NCBI RefSeq assembly: GCF_002159185.1
Contig: NZ_NFHD01000004.1
Location: forward strand, 99,427 to 163,426
Reading direction: 5' to 3'
From: Gemmiger sp. An87
Lineage (GTDB): Bacteria > Bacillota > Clostridia > Oscillospirales > Ruminococcaceae
DNA length: 64,000 nt
Every line of letters starts with the position of its first letter. Position 1 is the stretch's first letter. This document shows positions 47,746 through 56,603 of this stretch, one piece after another. Under the pieces are notes generated by a model. It had not been told where the DNA came from and made no database searches. It was given only the letters and a program-made list of their open reading frames with translations. A program made the position numbers and the translations under genes.

Positions 47746-48015
47746 ATGAAAGCTGTTATCACCGTTGTCGGAAAGGACACCGTTGGCGTGATCGCCAAGG
47801 TCAGCGCCGTGTGCGCCGAGCTGAACATCAATGTGGAGGACGTGACCCAGAGCATCATGCAGGATATGTTCTGCATGATCATGCTGGTGAACCTGAGCCG
47901 CTGCACCCAGGATATGGACACCGTGCGCGCCCGCTTTGCCGCCATTGCCGAAGAGATGGGCATGGAGCTGCACATCACCCGCGAAGAAGTGTTCGACGCG
48001 ATGCATCACATTTGA
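47746..48015 (+). CDS. ACT-domain protein (UPF0237)
   Basis: The 89-residue protein is a single ACT domain beginning [20 protein letters not shown] and containing [24 protein letters not shown]0237 proteins are stand-alone ACT modules thought to bind small ligands, often amino acids. GGGAGG precedes the ATG. The next gene is UPF0210, a pairing conserved in Firmicutes, so the ACT module is likely its regulatory partner. Confidence 0.93.
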   Translation: MKAVITVVGKDTVGVIAKVSAVCAELNINVEDVTQSIMQDMFCMIMLVNLSRCTQDMDTVRARFAAIAEEMGMELHITREEVFDAMHHI

Positions 48016-48031
48016 GAAGGGGGCCGTTCCA

Positions 48032-49399
48032 TTGAGCATGATCAACACCAGCGACATCCTGGAAACCATCGGGATGATCACCTCGGAAAATCTGGACGTG
48101 CGCACCGTGACCATGGGCATCAGCCTGCTGGACTGCGCCGACCCGGACCCCAAAAAGGCCTGCGAGAAGATTTATAACAAGATCACCGAAAAGGCCGCCC
48201 GCCTGGTGCCGGTGGTTGAGAAGATCTCCACCGATTACGGCATTCCCATCATCAACAAGCGCATCAGCGTGACCCCCATCGCCATGCTGCTGGCCAGCGC
48301 CCCCACCGCCGACCCGGTGGACTATGCCAAGACCCTGGACCGCGCGGCCAAGGCCGTGGGCGTGAACTTCATCGGCGGCTTCGGCGCGCTGGTACACAAG
48401 GGCTTCTCCGCCGGGGACGAGCGGCTGATCGCCTCCATCCCTCAGGCGCTGGCTGAGACCGACATCGTGTGCAGCAGCGTGAACATCGGCTCCACCAAGA
48501 CCGGCATCAACATGGACGCGGTGAAGCTGATGGGCAATGTGGTGCGCAAGGCCGCTGAGGTCACCGCCGACAACCAGTGCATGGGCGCTGCCAAGCTGGT
48601 GGTGTTCTGCAACGCCCCCGAGGACAACCCCTTCATGGCGGGTGCCTTCCACGGTGTGGGCGAGCCGGACTGCGTGGTACACGTGGGCGTTTCCGGCCCC
48701 GGCGCGGTGCGCGCCGCCCTGGCAAAGCTGCCCAAGGACGCCCCGCTGGACGAGGTGGCCGAGCTGGTGAAGCGCACCGCCTTCAAGATCACCCGCATGG
48801 GTCAGCTGGTGGGCAACCTGGCCGCCAATGAGCTGGGCGTGCCCTTCGGCATTGTGGACCTGTCCCTGGCTCCCACCCCTGCCATCGGCGACAGCGTAGC
48901 CAACATTCTGGAGGAGATGGGTCTGGAGAGCTGCGGCTGCTGCGGCACCACCGCTGCCCTGGCCCTTCTGAACGACGCGGTGAAGAAGGGCGGCGTAATG
49001 GCCTCCAACCACGTGGGCGGCCTGTCCGGCGCTTTCATCCCCGTGAGTGAGGACGACGGCATGATCCAGGCGGCTCGCTGCGGCAGCCTGTGCCTGGAGA
49101 AGCTGGAAGCCATGACCGCTGTGTGCAGCGTGGGCATCGATATGGTGGTTCTGCCCGGCGACACCCCCGCCGAGGTGATCAGCGCTCTGATCGCCGACGA
49201 GGCGGCCATCGGCATGGTAAACACCAAGACCACCGCCGTGCGCGTGATCCCCGCCATCGGCCGCAAGGCCGGCGAGGAGCTGGACTTCGGCGGCCTGCTG
49301 GGCTACGCGCCCATCATGCCCATCAGCACCTACAGCCCCAGCGTGTTCATCAACCGGGGCGGCCGCATCCCCGCTCCCCTGCAGGCGCTGAAAAACTGA
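48032..49399 (+). CDS. UPF0210/PFL-family protein
   Basis: The 455-residue protein belongs to UPF0210 (DUF711), distantly related to pyruvate formate-lyase folds. Landmarks are [51 protein letters not shown], and a C-terminal [29 protein letters not shown] start at 48032 is placed 8 bases after AAGGGGG; an ATG two codons later is the alternative. It follows the ACT gene by 16 bases. No reaction is established for the family; the lack of an activating enzyme here argues against a glycyl radical mechanism. Confidence 0.9.
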   Translation: MSMINTSDILETIGMITSENLDVRTVTMGISLLDCADPDPKKACEKIYNKITEKAARLVPVVEKISTDYGIPIINKRISVTPIAMLLASAPTADPVDYAKTLDRAAKAVGVNFIGGFGALVHKGFSAGDERLIASIPQALAETDIVCSSVNIGSTKTGINMDAVKLMGNVVRKAAEVTADNQCMGAAKLVVFCNAPEDNPFMAGAFHGVGEPDCVVHVGVSGPGAVRAALAKLPKDAPLDEVAELVKRTAFKITRMGQLVGNLAANELGVPFGIVDLSLAPTPAIGDSVANILEEMGLESCGCCGTTAALALLNDAVKKGGVMASNHVGGLSGAFIPVSEDDGMIQAARCGSLCLEKLEAMTAVCSVGIDMVVLPGDTPAEVISALIADEAAIGMVNTKTTAVRVIPAIGRKAGEELDFGGLLGYAPIMPISTYSPSVFINRGGRIPAPLQALKN

Positions 49400-49416
49400 T
49401 TTTTTTCAAAACGCAC

Positions 49417-49450
49417 AAAAAGAGGTCTCCCGCCGGGAGGCCTCTTTTTT
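49417..49450 (+). terminator. Terminator of the ACT-UPF0210 operon
   Basis: An 11-bp stem pairs 49421-49431 with 49435-49445 with one G-T pair, followed by T8. Confidence 0.85.
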
Positions 49451-49480
49451 TCTTTCTTACATTATATAAGAACAGGAAAA

Positions 49481-49520
49481 CCCCCGGCCCGGGGAGAGGT
49501 TCGGGCCAGGGGCTTTTTGT
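49481..49520. terminator. Second, bidirectional terminator before the amidohydrolase end
   Basis: Ten base pairs with one mismatch form between 49481-49491 and 49502-49512. The plus strand continues CTTTTTG; on the minus strand a weaker T-rich stretch follows and would serve the amidohydrolase gene. Confidence 0.7.
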
Positions 49521-49540
49521 TATGGAAGGAGTGACGGAAA

Positions 49541-50782
49541 TCAGCCCTTGACGAAGGCGCCTTCCTTCATGATGACTTTCATGTTGTCCACGGCGATGGC
49601 GCGGATGTTCTCCAGGGGGTTGCCCTCGATGACCAGCAGGTCAGCGGACTTACCGGCTTCCAGAGTACCGGTCACGTCGTCCACCTTCAGCATCTCGGCG
49701 CCCACCTTGGTGGCGGCCACGATGGTATCCATCTCGGAGATACCGGCGCACTCCACGAAGGAGTACATCTCGCCGATGGCGGTGGTGCCATAGGGAGTCA
49801 GGCTGCTGCAGAAGGAGTCGGAACCGATGGTCAGGCCGATGCCCTTGGCCTTGGCCTTGCGCAGGTTGGCGTAGATGCGGTTCAGCTCCTTCTCGACCAC
49901 GGTCTCACCGGGCTGAGAGTCGTGCATCTCGGGGATGTACACGGGGGGATAGGTCTTGAACCACTCATGCAGGAACTGGATGGTGGGGCAGAAGTAGATG
50001 CCCTTCTCAGCCATGATGTCCAGGCATTCGTCATTCAGAGCCTGGCCGTGGATGATCAGATGCACGCCGGCCTTGGCGGAGTCCAGAGCGCCGCCGAAGC
50101 CCTCGGCATGGCTCCATACGGGGATGCCGACCATGTTGCACTCGTCCACAACGGCCTTGATCTCTTCGTAGGTGTAGTGCTGATCGGTCTTCTTGTCCCA
50201 GCGCCAGATGCCGCCGCCGGTGGACCAGATCTTGATGGCGTCAGGGCTCTGACGCAGACGGCGGCGAACTGCCTTGCGCAGCTCCCAGGGACCGTCTACA
50301 CGCTCCGCCCAGGGATGGCTCTCATCGTTGTACCAGCTGGGCAGCTTGTGGCTGTCGCCGTGGCCGCAGGTGCGGGCGAAGCCCAGGCCGGTGCCCACCA
50401 CGCGGGGGCCGGTCATAACGCCGCGCTCGATCATATCGCGGATCTGCAGGCCGCTGCGGCTGATCTCACCAACGGTGGTCAGGCCGTGCTCCAGGCACTC
50501 GTGAGCCTGCTGAACAGCAACAACGGTCTTCTGGATGGGATCTTCCAGTACCCAATCGGTATCGTCGTCGGTCAGGTTGCCGGAGAAGTGCAGATGGGTA
50601 TCGATCAGGCCGGGCATGATGGTCTTGCCGGTGATGTCGTGGGTCTCGTAATCGGGGCCGTATTCCTTCTTGGGACCGGCGTATACGATCTTCTTGTCTT
50701 CCACCAGGACCAGAGAGTCCTTGACCGGCTCGGCGCCGGTGCCGTCGATCAGCAGACCGCCAACGAATGCTACCTTACTCAT
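49541..50782 (-). CDS. Metal-dependent amidohydrolase (imidazolonepropionase/prolidase-like)
   Basis: The 413-residue TIM-barrel enzyme has GKTIMPGLIDTHLHFSG (the HxH metal motif), a lysine-containing AIKIWSTGGG strand, VWSHAEG and IIHGQAL metal histidines and GLTIGSDSF with the catalytic Asp. This is the layout of imidazolonepropionase-like amidohydrolases, including Xaa-Pro dipeptidase-type members. Substrate is unknown. It lies 78 bases downstream of an APC permease, suggesting that the permease imports its substrate or exports its product. Confidence 0.88.
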   Translation of the reverse strand: MSKVAFVGGLLIDGTGAEPVKDSLVLVEDKKIVYAGPKKEYGPDYETHDITGKTIMPGLIDTHLHFSGNLTDDDTDWVLEDPIQKTVVAVQQAHECLEHGLTTVGEISRSGLQIRDMIERGVMTGPRVVGTGLGFARTCGHGDSHKLPSWYNDESHPWAERVDGPWELRKAVRRRLRQSPDAIKIWSTGGGIWRWDKKTDQHYTYEEIKAVVDECNMVGIPVWSHAEGFGGALDSAKAGVHLIIHGQALNDECLDIMAEKGIYFCPTIQFLHEWFKTYPPVYIPEMHDSQPGETVVEKELNRIYANLRKAKAKGIGLTIGSDSFCSSLTPYGTTAIGEMYSFVECAGISEMDTIVAATKVGAEMLKVDDVTGTLEAGKSADLLVIEGNPLENIRAIAVDNMKVIMKEGAFVKG

Positions 50783-50860
50783 AATGAAACAAACCTCCTG
50801 TTTCTTTGTTTGTGTATGTACCGAAGCGTAGTTTGAGCGCTTATAGGTTCATTTGGAAAA

Positions 50861-52297
50861 TTACTTTTTCTTGGCTGCCTTGGTAACGGCCATCAGAATC
50901 AGGCCGATGACCAGCCAGCCCAGAACGATGCCCCATTCCACACCGTTCAGAGCGGCGGGGCTGAAGGGTACCACCATCAGCAGGATCACGATGGAACCGG
51001 CGGCGATGGCGGCGCAGATGCCCAGCTTGCCGCCGGGGACCTTATAGGGCCGGGGCAGATCGGGCTCGGTGTAGCGCATGCGCAGGCAGGCCAAGCTCAC
51101 CATGGTGCAGCTGAAGATGAAGGCCAGTGCGGAAACGTTGGTCAGGCTCAGCAGCATGTTCTTGCCCAGGAAGGGTCCGATCACGGTGATGACCGCCAGG
51201 ATGGTGCAAGCCAGCTTGGGGCAGCCGGACTTGGAATCCAGCACCGCGAAGGATTCGGGCAGCTGGCCCTTTCGGCCCATGGCCAGCATGATGCGGCTGG
51301 TGGCGCCGAAGAAGGAGTTCATGGGGCCCATGGGTCCCAGGGTGGCGATGATGAGCATCACCACATAGAAGATCATGCTGATGTCCTTCAGGCAGGCCAG
51401 AGCGGGCACGTCCTTGGTGATGAACTCGGTCCAGGGAACGATGGTGCCGAAGGAGTAGATGCAGATGATGTAGAAGCCGCCCGCGGCCAGCAGGGCCAGG
51501 CTGATGATCTTGCCGAATTTGTTCCAGTCCAGACCCTCGGCGGCCTCCTCAGCCTGCTGGGGAATGGTGTCGAAACCGGCATAGAAGAACGGGGTCATAA
51601 CCAGAACGGACACGATACCGGCGAACATGTTGGTACCGGCGGTCTGGGTGGTGCTGCTCTGCACCTGCTGGAAGGAGGGCAGAATGTTGGCGGGGCCGCC
51701 CTTGAAGAAGGAGATGCCCATGGCCAGCAGCATACCGGCCAGCAGAGCCTTAGTCAAAAAGGCCTGCAGCTTGGCGGCGCTGGAAGCGCCCTTGAAGTTC
51801 AGCCAGATCACGTAGAAGGCGAAGCCCAGCGCGATGATGGTGGGGAACAGATAAACGTCCGCGCCCAGGATGCTGTACAGCTTCACCGACCGCAGAATCG
51901 GGAACAGATCGCCGAACATCTGGCTCACCAGAGTGGAGATGGCGATGGCCTCCCAGGGGCACAGGATACCGTTGCCCAGAACCAGGAACCAGCCGGTGAT
52001 GTAGCTCAAGGTGTGACCGAAGGTGCGGTCCACATATTCCACGATGCCGCCGGAGATGGGAATGGCGGCGGTGAGTTCACCGAACACCGCGCCGATGGGC
52101 ACCAGGAACAACGCGCCGATGCCGAAGGCGATCATTGCGGCGATGGGGCCGCCGCCGGTGACCATCCAGTCGCCCACCTGCAGCACCCAGCCGGTGCCGA
52201 TGATGGCGCCGAAGCCGATGGTAAAGAAGTTCCACAGCGACAGTGTCTTTTTCATTCCGCCCTGTTCGGGCGCCGCTGTTTGGGGAGCATTTGCCAT
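50861..52297 (-). CDS. APC-superfamily amino acid/amine permease
   Basis: The 478-residue protein has about 12-13 membrane helices. The first, LWNFFTIGFGAIIGTGWVLQ, has the GxGxxxGxG-like APC motif. A hydrophilic N-terminus precedes it and the C-terminus is Lys-rich. APC permeases take up amino acids or amines, with H+ or by exchange. AAGGAGG lies 8 bases before the ATG at 52297. The amidohydrolase gene follows, likely in one operon. Substrate unknown. Confidence 0.9.
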   Translation of the reverse strand: MANAPQTAAPEQGGMKKTLSLWNFFTIGFGAIIGTGWVLQVGDWMVTGGGPIAAMIAFGIGALFLVPIGAVFGELTAAIPISGGIVEYVDRTFGHTLSYITGWFLVLGNGILCPWEAIAISTLVSQMFGDLFPILRSVKLYSILGADVYLFPTIIALGFAFYVIWLNFKGASSAAKLQAFLTKALLAGMLLAMGISFFKGGPANILPSFQQVQSSTTQTAGTNMFAGIVSVLVMTPFFYAGFDTIPQQAEEAAEGLDWNKFGKIISLALLAAGGFYIICIYSFGTIVPWTEFITKDVPALACLKDISMIFYVVMLIIATLGPMGPMNSFFGATSRIMLAMGRKGQLPESFAVLDSKSGCPKLACTILAVITVIGPFLGKNMLLSLTNVSALAFIFSCTMVSLACLRMRYTEPDLPRPYKVPGGKLGICAAIAAGSIVILLMVVPFSPAALNGVEWGIVLGWLVIGLILMAVTKAAKKK

Positions 52298-52497
52298 GAA
52301 GAGTTCCTCCTTGTTACAGGGCGTTTGGGTCTGTCTGCCCATTGGCCAAAGGCAGATTTCAGCCCTGTTTTTTCTTCTCTCTCACCCACTGGAAAAAACG
52401 TTTCCGGCGGGCACGGCAACACTATACCAAGTTTTTGGCAAAGTGTGTACAGCTCGCGTACAATCTGCACTTTTATCGTCAAAATCAGCAAAAGCGG
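52298..52497. other. Intergenic region between permease and LytTR gene
   Basis: This stretch contains the permease leader and an inverted repeat TGTAC-AGCTCGC-GTACA (52446-52462), which lies where a regulator could bind. A possible weak leftward -10 (TATAGT, minus strand, near 52422-52427) has no convincing -35. Nothing else is recognised. Confidence 0.4.
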
Positions 52498-52526
52498 TTG
52501 ATTTTATCGACTAAAGCCCATATAAT
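52498..52526 (+). promoter_or_regulatory. Promoter of the LytTR regulator
   Basis: TTGATT at 52498-52503 and a perfect TATAAT at 52521-52526 with a 17-base spacer. Confidence 0.8.
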
Positions 52527-52622
52527 ATATACAAAGTGAACAAATCCAAGGCGTTTTTTTCTACATTAAAATCCGGGTATTTTCCCCGTTTCGCGCCTAA
52601 AACAGGAGGTTTTTCTGGTTAT

Positions 52623-53351
52623 ATGATCCGTTACATTGCACTGTGCGGCCGCGACCGGCAGGAAAATTCCGAGCTGCTCCACAGCCTGGCTCCGCTGAAC
52701 AAACGGGTGGGCCTGGAGTTCGTATTTTTCGACTCCAGCCGTACCCTTTTGGATGAATACAACCGGGGCCGCCGGTTCGATCTGATCCTGCTGGATGTGG
52801 GCGAGGACGGGTCCGGTCTTTCAGCGGCCATCCAGCTGCACCGGCTGCATCCGGCCATGAGTCTGATCCTGCTGGCCAACAGCGAGCAGTGGGCCATTCC
52901 CGGCTACCGCACCCGGGCCTGCGGCTATCTGGTGCGGCCCTTCTCCGGGGTGGCGCTGCAGGAGGAGGTCTGGCTGGCGCTGACTCACTGTGAAACACCG
53001 GATTTTTACTACAGCTTCTCCAGCGAGGAGGGCACGGTGCAGATCAAGCACAGCGAGATCTATTATTTTGAATCGGACGTGCGGCGCATCACCCTGGTGG
53101 GGGAAAGCGCCAGCTACCAGTTCAGCGGCCAGATCAGCCAGATTGCCCAGCAGATGGAGCCCTTCGGCTTCGCCCGCACCCACAAGAGCTATGTTGTAAA
53201 TCTGCTGCACGTGGAAAACCTGTTCCGGGACGTGCTCACCCTGGCCAACGGCTGCCAGATTCCCTGCAGCCGGATGCACCACCAGGAGGTGGCCCGCCGC
53301 ATCCGGGACCGGCAGCCCTCCAGCGAGCTGTGGGCCCCGCCCCGCTGCTGA
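52623..53351 (+). CDS. Orphan LytTR response regulator with diverged receiver
   Basis: The 242-residue protein has an N-terminal receiver-like domain (1-120) and a C-terminal LytTR DNA-binding domain (about 135-235, with YFESDVRRITL and ARTHKSYVVNL). The phospho-acceptor Asp is present in ILLDVGEDG, but the usual Lys of the C-terminal KPF motif is Arg in YLVRPF, so phosphorylation may be impaired. No histidine kinase is adjacent. A ribosome site AGGAGG lies 13 bases upstream, rather far. It diverges from the permease-amidohydrolase unit, which it may control. Confidence 0.85.
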   Translation: MIRYIALCGRDRQENSELLHSLAPLNKRVGLEFVFFDSSRTLLDEYNRGRRFDLILLDVGEDGSGLSAAIQLHRLHPAMSLILLANSEQWAIPGYRTRACGYLVRPFSGVALQEEVWLALTHCETPDFYYSFSSEEGTVQIKHSEIYYFESDVRRITLVGESASYQFSGQISQIAQQMEPFGFARTHKSYVVNLLHVENLFRDVLTLANGCQIPCSRMHHQEVARRIRDRQPSSELWAPPRC

Positions 53352-53374
53352 CCGAATTTTTCTCTTTGCATGTT

Positions 53375-53404
53375 GGCTCCGGCTGTGCCGGGGCCTTTTG
53401 TTTT
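53375..53404 (+). terminator. Terminator of the LytTR gene
   Basis: A 9-bp stem pairs 53375-53383 with 53387-53395 around TGT, followed by TTTTGTTTT. Confidence 0.85.
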
Positions 53405-53443
53405 GCCCAAAAATCCCCCGCGCTGCCCATACCGCCCCTTGTA

Positions 53444-53472
53444 TTGACATTTGAATCCACAGGTGCTACACT
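53444..53472 (+). promoter_or_regulatory. feoAB promoter
   Basis: A perfect TTGACA at 53444-53449 and TACACT at 53467-53472, with a 17-base spacer. Confidence 0.8.
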
Positions 53473-53519
53473 GATGCAGCGTATAGGCATTATAATAAAG
53501 TATTGATACCAAACCAAAG

Positions 53520-53541
53520 ACGGAGCAACGGCTCCGTTTTT
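53520..53541 (+). promoter_or_regulatory. Leader hairpin with T-run before feoAB
   Basis: ACGGAGC at 53520-53526 pairs with GCTCCGT at 53531-53537 and is followed by four further T. It lies between the promoter and the ribosome site, so it could act as a weak terminator or attenuator, or only stabilise the 5' end. No iron-regulator box was identified with confidence. Confidence 0.5.
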
Positions 53542-53562
53542 CCAAAAGAGGGGTTTTACGCA

Positions 53563-55935
53563 ATGACACTTGATCAACTGCCGATTGGCAAAACCGCCAC
53601 CATCACGGCGGTAAACGGCTCCGGCGCGCTGCGCCGCCATTTTCTGGACATGGGCCTCACCCCGCGCACCCAGGTAACGCTGCGCAAGGTCGCTCCCATG
53701 GGCGACCCCATCGAACTGGAGCTGCGGGGCTACGAGCTGACCCTGCGTCTGGAGGATGCCAAGAGCATCAACATTGAGGGCGTGCACACTCGCACCCCCG
53801 AAGAGGTGGAGGCCGAGCACCATCACCAGCACGACCTGCGCGCCGTGGAGCCCATCGCTCACCCGGGTCTGGGCGAAGCCGCCGCCAAGCGGAACCGGAG
53901 CGCGAACGCTCTGCCCGCAGGCACGCCCATCACCTTTGCGCTGGCGGGCAACCAGAACTGCGGCAAGACCACCCTGTTCAACCAGCTCACCGGCTCCAAC
54001 CAGCACGTGGGCAACTTTCCCGGCGTGACCGTGGACCGGAAGGACGGCCAGATCCGCAAGCATCCGGAAGCCACCGTGGTGGACCTGCCGGGCATTTATT
54101 CCCTGTCGCCCTATTCCAATGAAGAGATCGTGACCCGGGACTTCCTCATCAACGAGCGGCCCCAGGGCATCATCAACATCGTGGACGCCACCAACATCGA
54201 GCGCAACCTGTATCTGACCATGCAGCTGATCGAGCTGGGCATCCCCATGGTGCTGGCCCTCAACATGATGGACGAGATGCGGGCCAACGGTAACACCGTA
54301 CTGGTGAACCAGCTGGAGGAAGAGCTGGGCATCCCGGTGGTGCCCATCAGTGCCGCCAAGAACGAGGGCATCGACGAGCTGATCGAGCACGCCATGCAGG
54401 TGGCGGTAAACCAGGAAAAGCCCGCCCGGGTGGATTTCTGCGCCGGCGCCATGCACCGCTGCATCCACGCCATCTGCCACCTGATTGAGGACCATGCCCA
54501 GCGGGCCCGGGTGCCCCTGCGCTTCGCTGCCACCAAACTGGTGGAGGGCGACGTGCCCATGCTGGAGCGGCTGCACCTTTCCGACAACGAGAAGGATCTT
54601 CTGGAGCATGCCATCACCGAGATGGAGGCTGATCTTGCCACCGACCGGGAGGCTGCCCTGGCGGACATGCGCTACGCCTTCATCGGCGCGCTGTGCGAGC
54701 ACACCGTGATCAAGAAGGGCGAAAGCAGGGAGCACGCCCGCAGCGTGAAGATCGACAGCCTGCTCACCCACCGTTTTCTGGCCATCCCCATCTTCCTGGG
54801 CATCATGGGCCTGGTGTTCTGGCTCACCTTCGGCCTGATCGGCCAGGGTCTGAGCGACCTGCTGGCCCTGGGGCTGGACGCCCTGACCGGCGTGGTGGAC
54901 AATGCGCTCACCGCCTACGGCATCAATCCGGTGGTACACAGCCTGGTGATCGACGGCATCTTCGCTGGTGTGGGCAGCGTGCTCACCTTCCTGCCCATCA
55001 TCGTGGTGCTGTTCTTCTTCCTCTCCATTCTGGAGGACTCGGGCTACATGGCCCGCGTGGCCTTCGTGATGGACAAGCTGCTGCGCAAGATCGGTCTTTC
55101 CGGCCGAAGCTTCGTGCCCATGCTCATCGGCTTCGGCTGCAGCGTGCCCGCCATCATGGCCACCCGCACCCTGTCCAGTGAGCGGGACCGGAAGATGACC
55201 ATTCTGCTCACCCCCTTCATGAGCTGCTCGGCCAAGCTGCCCATCTACGCCATGTTCACCGCCGCCTTCTTCCCCAAGTATCAGGCGCTGGTGATGATCG
55301 GCCTTTATGTGACCGGCATCTTGGTGGGCATTCTGTTCGGCCTGCTGCTTAAGGGCACCGCCTTCAAGGGCGAGCCCGTTCCCTTCGTGATGGAGCTGCC
55401 CAACTACCGCCTGCCCAGCGCCGCCAGCGTGCTGCGGCTGATGTGGGAAAAGGCCAAGGACTTTTTGACCCGTGCCTTCACGGTGATCTTTGTGGCCTCC
55501 ATCATCATCTGGTTCCTGCAGACCTTCGACACCCGACTGAACGTGGTGACCGATTCCTCCACCAGCCTGCTGGCCATGCTGGGCGGTCTGCTCGCTCCCC
55601 TGTTCGCGCCTCTGGGTTTCGGCGACTGGCGGGTCTCCACCGCCCTCATCACCGGCTTTACCGCCAAGGAGGCGGTGGTCTCCACCCTGGCGGTGCTCAC
55701 CGGCTCCAGCCTGAACACCCTGCCCCAGGCGCTGGGCAGCCTGTTCACCCCCTTCACCGCTTTTGTGTTCCTGATCTTCACCCTGCTTTACACCCCCTGT
55801 GTGGCAGCCATCGCCGCCGTAAAGCGGGAGATGGGCGGCGCCAAGGGCGCCCTCACCGTGGTGGTGGCCCAGTGCGTGATCGCATGGCTGGTTGCTTTTG
55901 CCGTTCGCTGTGTGGGTCTGCTGTTCGGGCTGTAA
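53563..55935 (+). CDS. feoB: Fused FeoA-FeoB ferrous iron transporter
   Basis: The 790-residue protein begins with a FeoA SH3-like domain (1-75), then a His-rich linker (HHHQHD), a G domain with GNQNCGKTTLF (G1), VDLPGIYSL (G3) and LNMMDEM (G4), a GDI-like helical region, and a membrane part with two Gate domains (about 400-790). FeoB takes up Fe2+ under anaerobic or microaerobic conditions, and FeoA is normally a separate small protein. The ATG follows GAGGGG. A Cys-rich small partner follows. Confidence 0.95.
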   Translation: MTLDQLPIGKTATITAVNGSGALRRHFLDMGLTPRTQVTLRKVAPMGDPIELELRGYELTLRLEDAKSINIEGVHTRTPEEVEAEHHHQHDLRAVEPIAHPGLGEAAAKRNRSANALPAGTPITFALAGNQNCGKTTLFNQLTGSNQHVGNFPGVTVDRKDGQIRKHPEATVVDLPGIYSLSPYSNEEIVTRDFLINERPQGIINIVDATNIERNLYLTMQLIELGIPMVLALNMMDEMRANGNTVLVNQLEEELGIPVVPISAAKNEGIDELIEHAMQVAVNQEKPARVDFCAGAMHRCIHAICHLIEDHAQRARVPLRFAATKLVEGDVPMLERLHLSDNEKDLLEHAITEMEADLATDREAALADMRYAFIGALCEHTVIKKGESREHARSVKIDSLLTHRFLAIPIFLGIMGLVFWLTFGLIGQGLSDLLALGLDALTGVVDNALTAYGINPVVHSLVIDGIFAGVGSVLTFLPIIVVLFFFLSILEDSGYMARVAFVMDKLLRKIGLSGRSFVPMLIGFGCSVPAIMATRTLSSERDRKMTILLTPFMSCSAKLPIYAMFTAAFFPKYQALVMIGLYVTGILVGILFGLLLKGTAFKGEPVPFVMELPNYRLPSAASVLRLMWEKAKDFLTRAFTVIFVASIIIWFLQTFDTRLNVVTDSSTSLLAMLGGLLAPLFAPLGFGDWRVSTALITGFTAKEAVVSTLAVLTGSSLNTLPQALGSLFTPFTAFVFLIFTLLYTPCVAAIAAVKREMGGAKGALTVVVAQCVIAWLVAFAVRCVGLLFGL

Positions 55936-55989
55936 TCCAAGCTATCCCAGCCGGGTATCCTGCCCGGCCCTGATCCGGAGGTTTTACTC

Positions 55990-56160
55990 ATGAATCTGCC
56001 CACTCTTCTGGTGCTTGCGATCGTTGTGGTCTGCTTTGTGGCGGCTCTTGTGTTCATCTGCAAAAACGGCGGCTTCGGCGGCGAGTGCAGCGGCGACTGC
56101 TCCAGCTGCGCTGCCCGCTGCGAAGCAGCCAGGCAGAACAAGGAAGACGGCAAGCACTGA
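55990..56160 (+). CDS. FeoB-associated Cys-rich membrane protein
   Basis: This 56-residue gene is short but has one N-terminal membrane helix (about 4-24), a FICKNGGFGG turn and a Cys-rich tail with C-x3-C-x2-C-x3-C spacing (residues 33-44). Such Cys-rich membrane peptides are encoded directly after feoB in many Firmicutes. GGAGG lies before the ATG. It is transcribed with feoB and followed by a terminator. A role in iron capture or in assembly of FeoB is proposed for the family, not shown. Confidence 0.88.
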   Translation: MNLPTLLVLAIVVVCFVAALVFICKNGGFGGECSGDCSSCAARCEAARQNKEDGKH

Positions 56161-56186
56161 ATATTTTTCTCCGTTCACCCCAAAGG

Positions 56187-56220
56187 GCGGGCGGGAGCCG
56201 AAGCTCCCGCCCGCTCTTTT
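56187..56220 (+). terminator. Terminator of the feo operon
   Basis: A perfect 12-bp GC stem pairs 56187-56198 with 56203-56214 around CGAA, followed by TCTTTTTATTT. Confidence 0.9.
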
Positions 56221-56512
56221 TATTTGAATTTGGGTAAAGCGGGACGAATGCCCGCCGCCCGGCAGATATTTATGCATATTTTGCAAGAATGCATGCATAT
56301 TATTCTTTTTCCAGTTTTTCCTCCGCTTTTACTCATGTAAAAAACCTTCATTTTGCATTCACACGATATTAATAAATTCCCACAAATTAAGAATAAATAT
56401 GCCGTTTATCCCGTTATTTTTTAGATTATATGCATTTTATTCATCAAATCGCACAGCGTTTTCCTCTTTTGCCACGCTGCTTTGTCAAAGTATACAGTCT
56501 TATAAAAATTCA
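56221..56512. other. AT-rich gene-free stretch before the arginine-linked operon
   Basis: About 290 bases are strikingly AT-rich compared with the rest of the window and hold no coding frame of note. They include a repeated ATGCATATT around 56275-56303 and AGAATAAATATGCC at 56390-56403, which resembles a degenerate ARG box. They may be part of the operator region. Confidence 0.5.
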
Positions 56513-56541
56513 TTGACATTGAATATTTATTCAGCTATAAT
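56513..56541 (+). promoter_or_regulatory. Promoter with embedded ARG box (ArgR/AhrC operator)
   Basis: A consensus TTGACA (56513-56518) and TATAAT (56536-56541) have a 17-base spacer. TGAATATTTATTCA at 56520-56533 lies wholly within the spacer and equals the ARG box core TGAAT-4W-ATTCA. ArgR bound here would occlude RNA polymerase. Confidence 0.85.
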
Positions 56542-56603
56542 GAGTCCATCGAACACAGGACAGCGGCTTTGAGGGGGCCGCTTCATCAAGGAGGAAACAC
56601 AGT

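Noticed and set aside
53480..53512. Fur or DtxR box in the feoAB leader
   Set aside because: The AT-rich stretch lacks a convincing palindrome.
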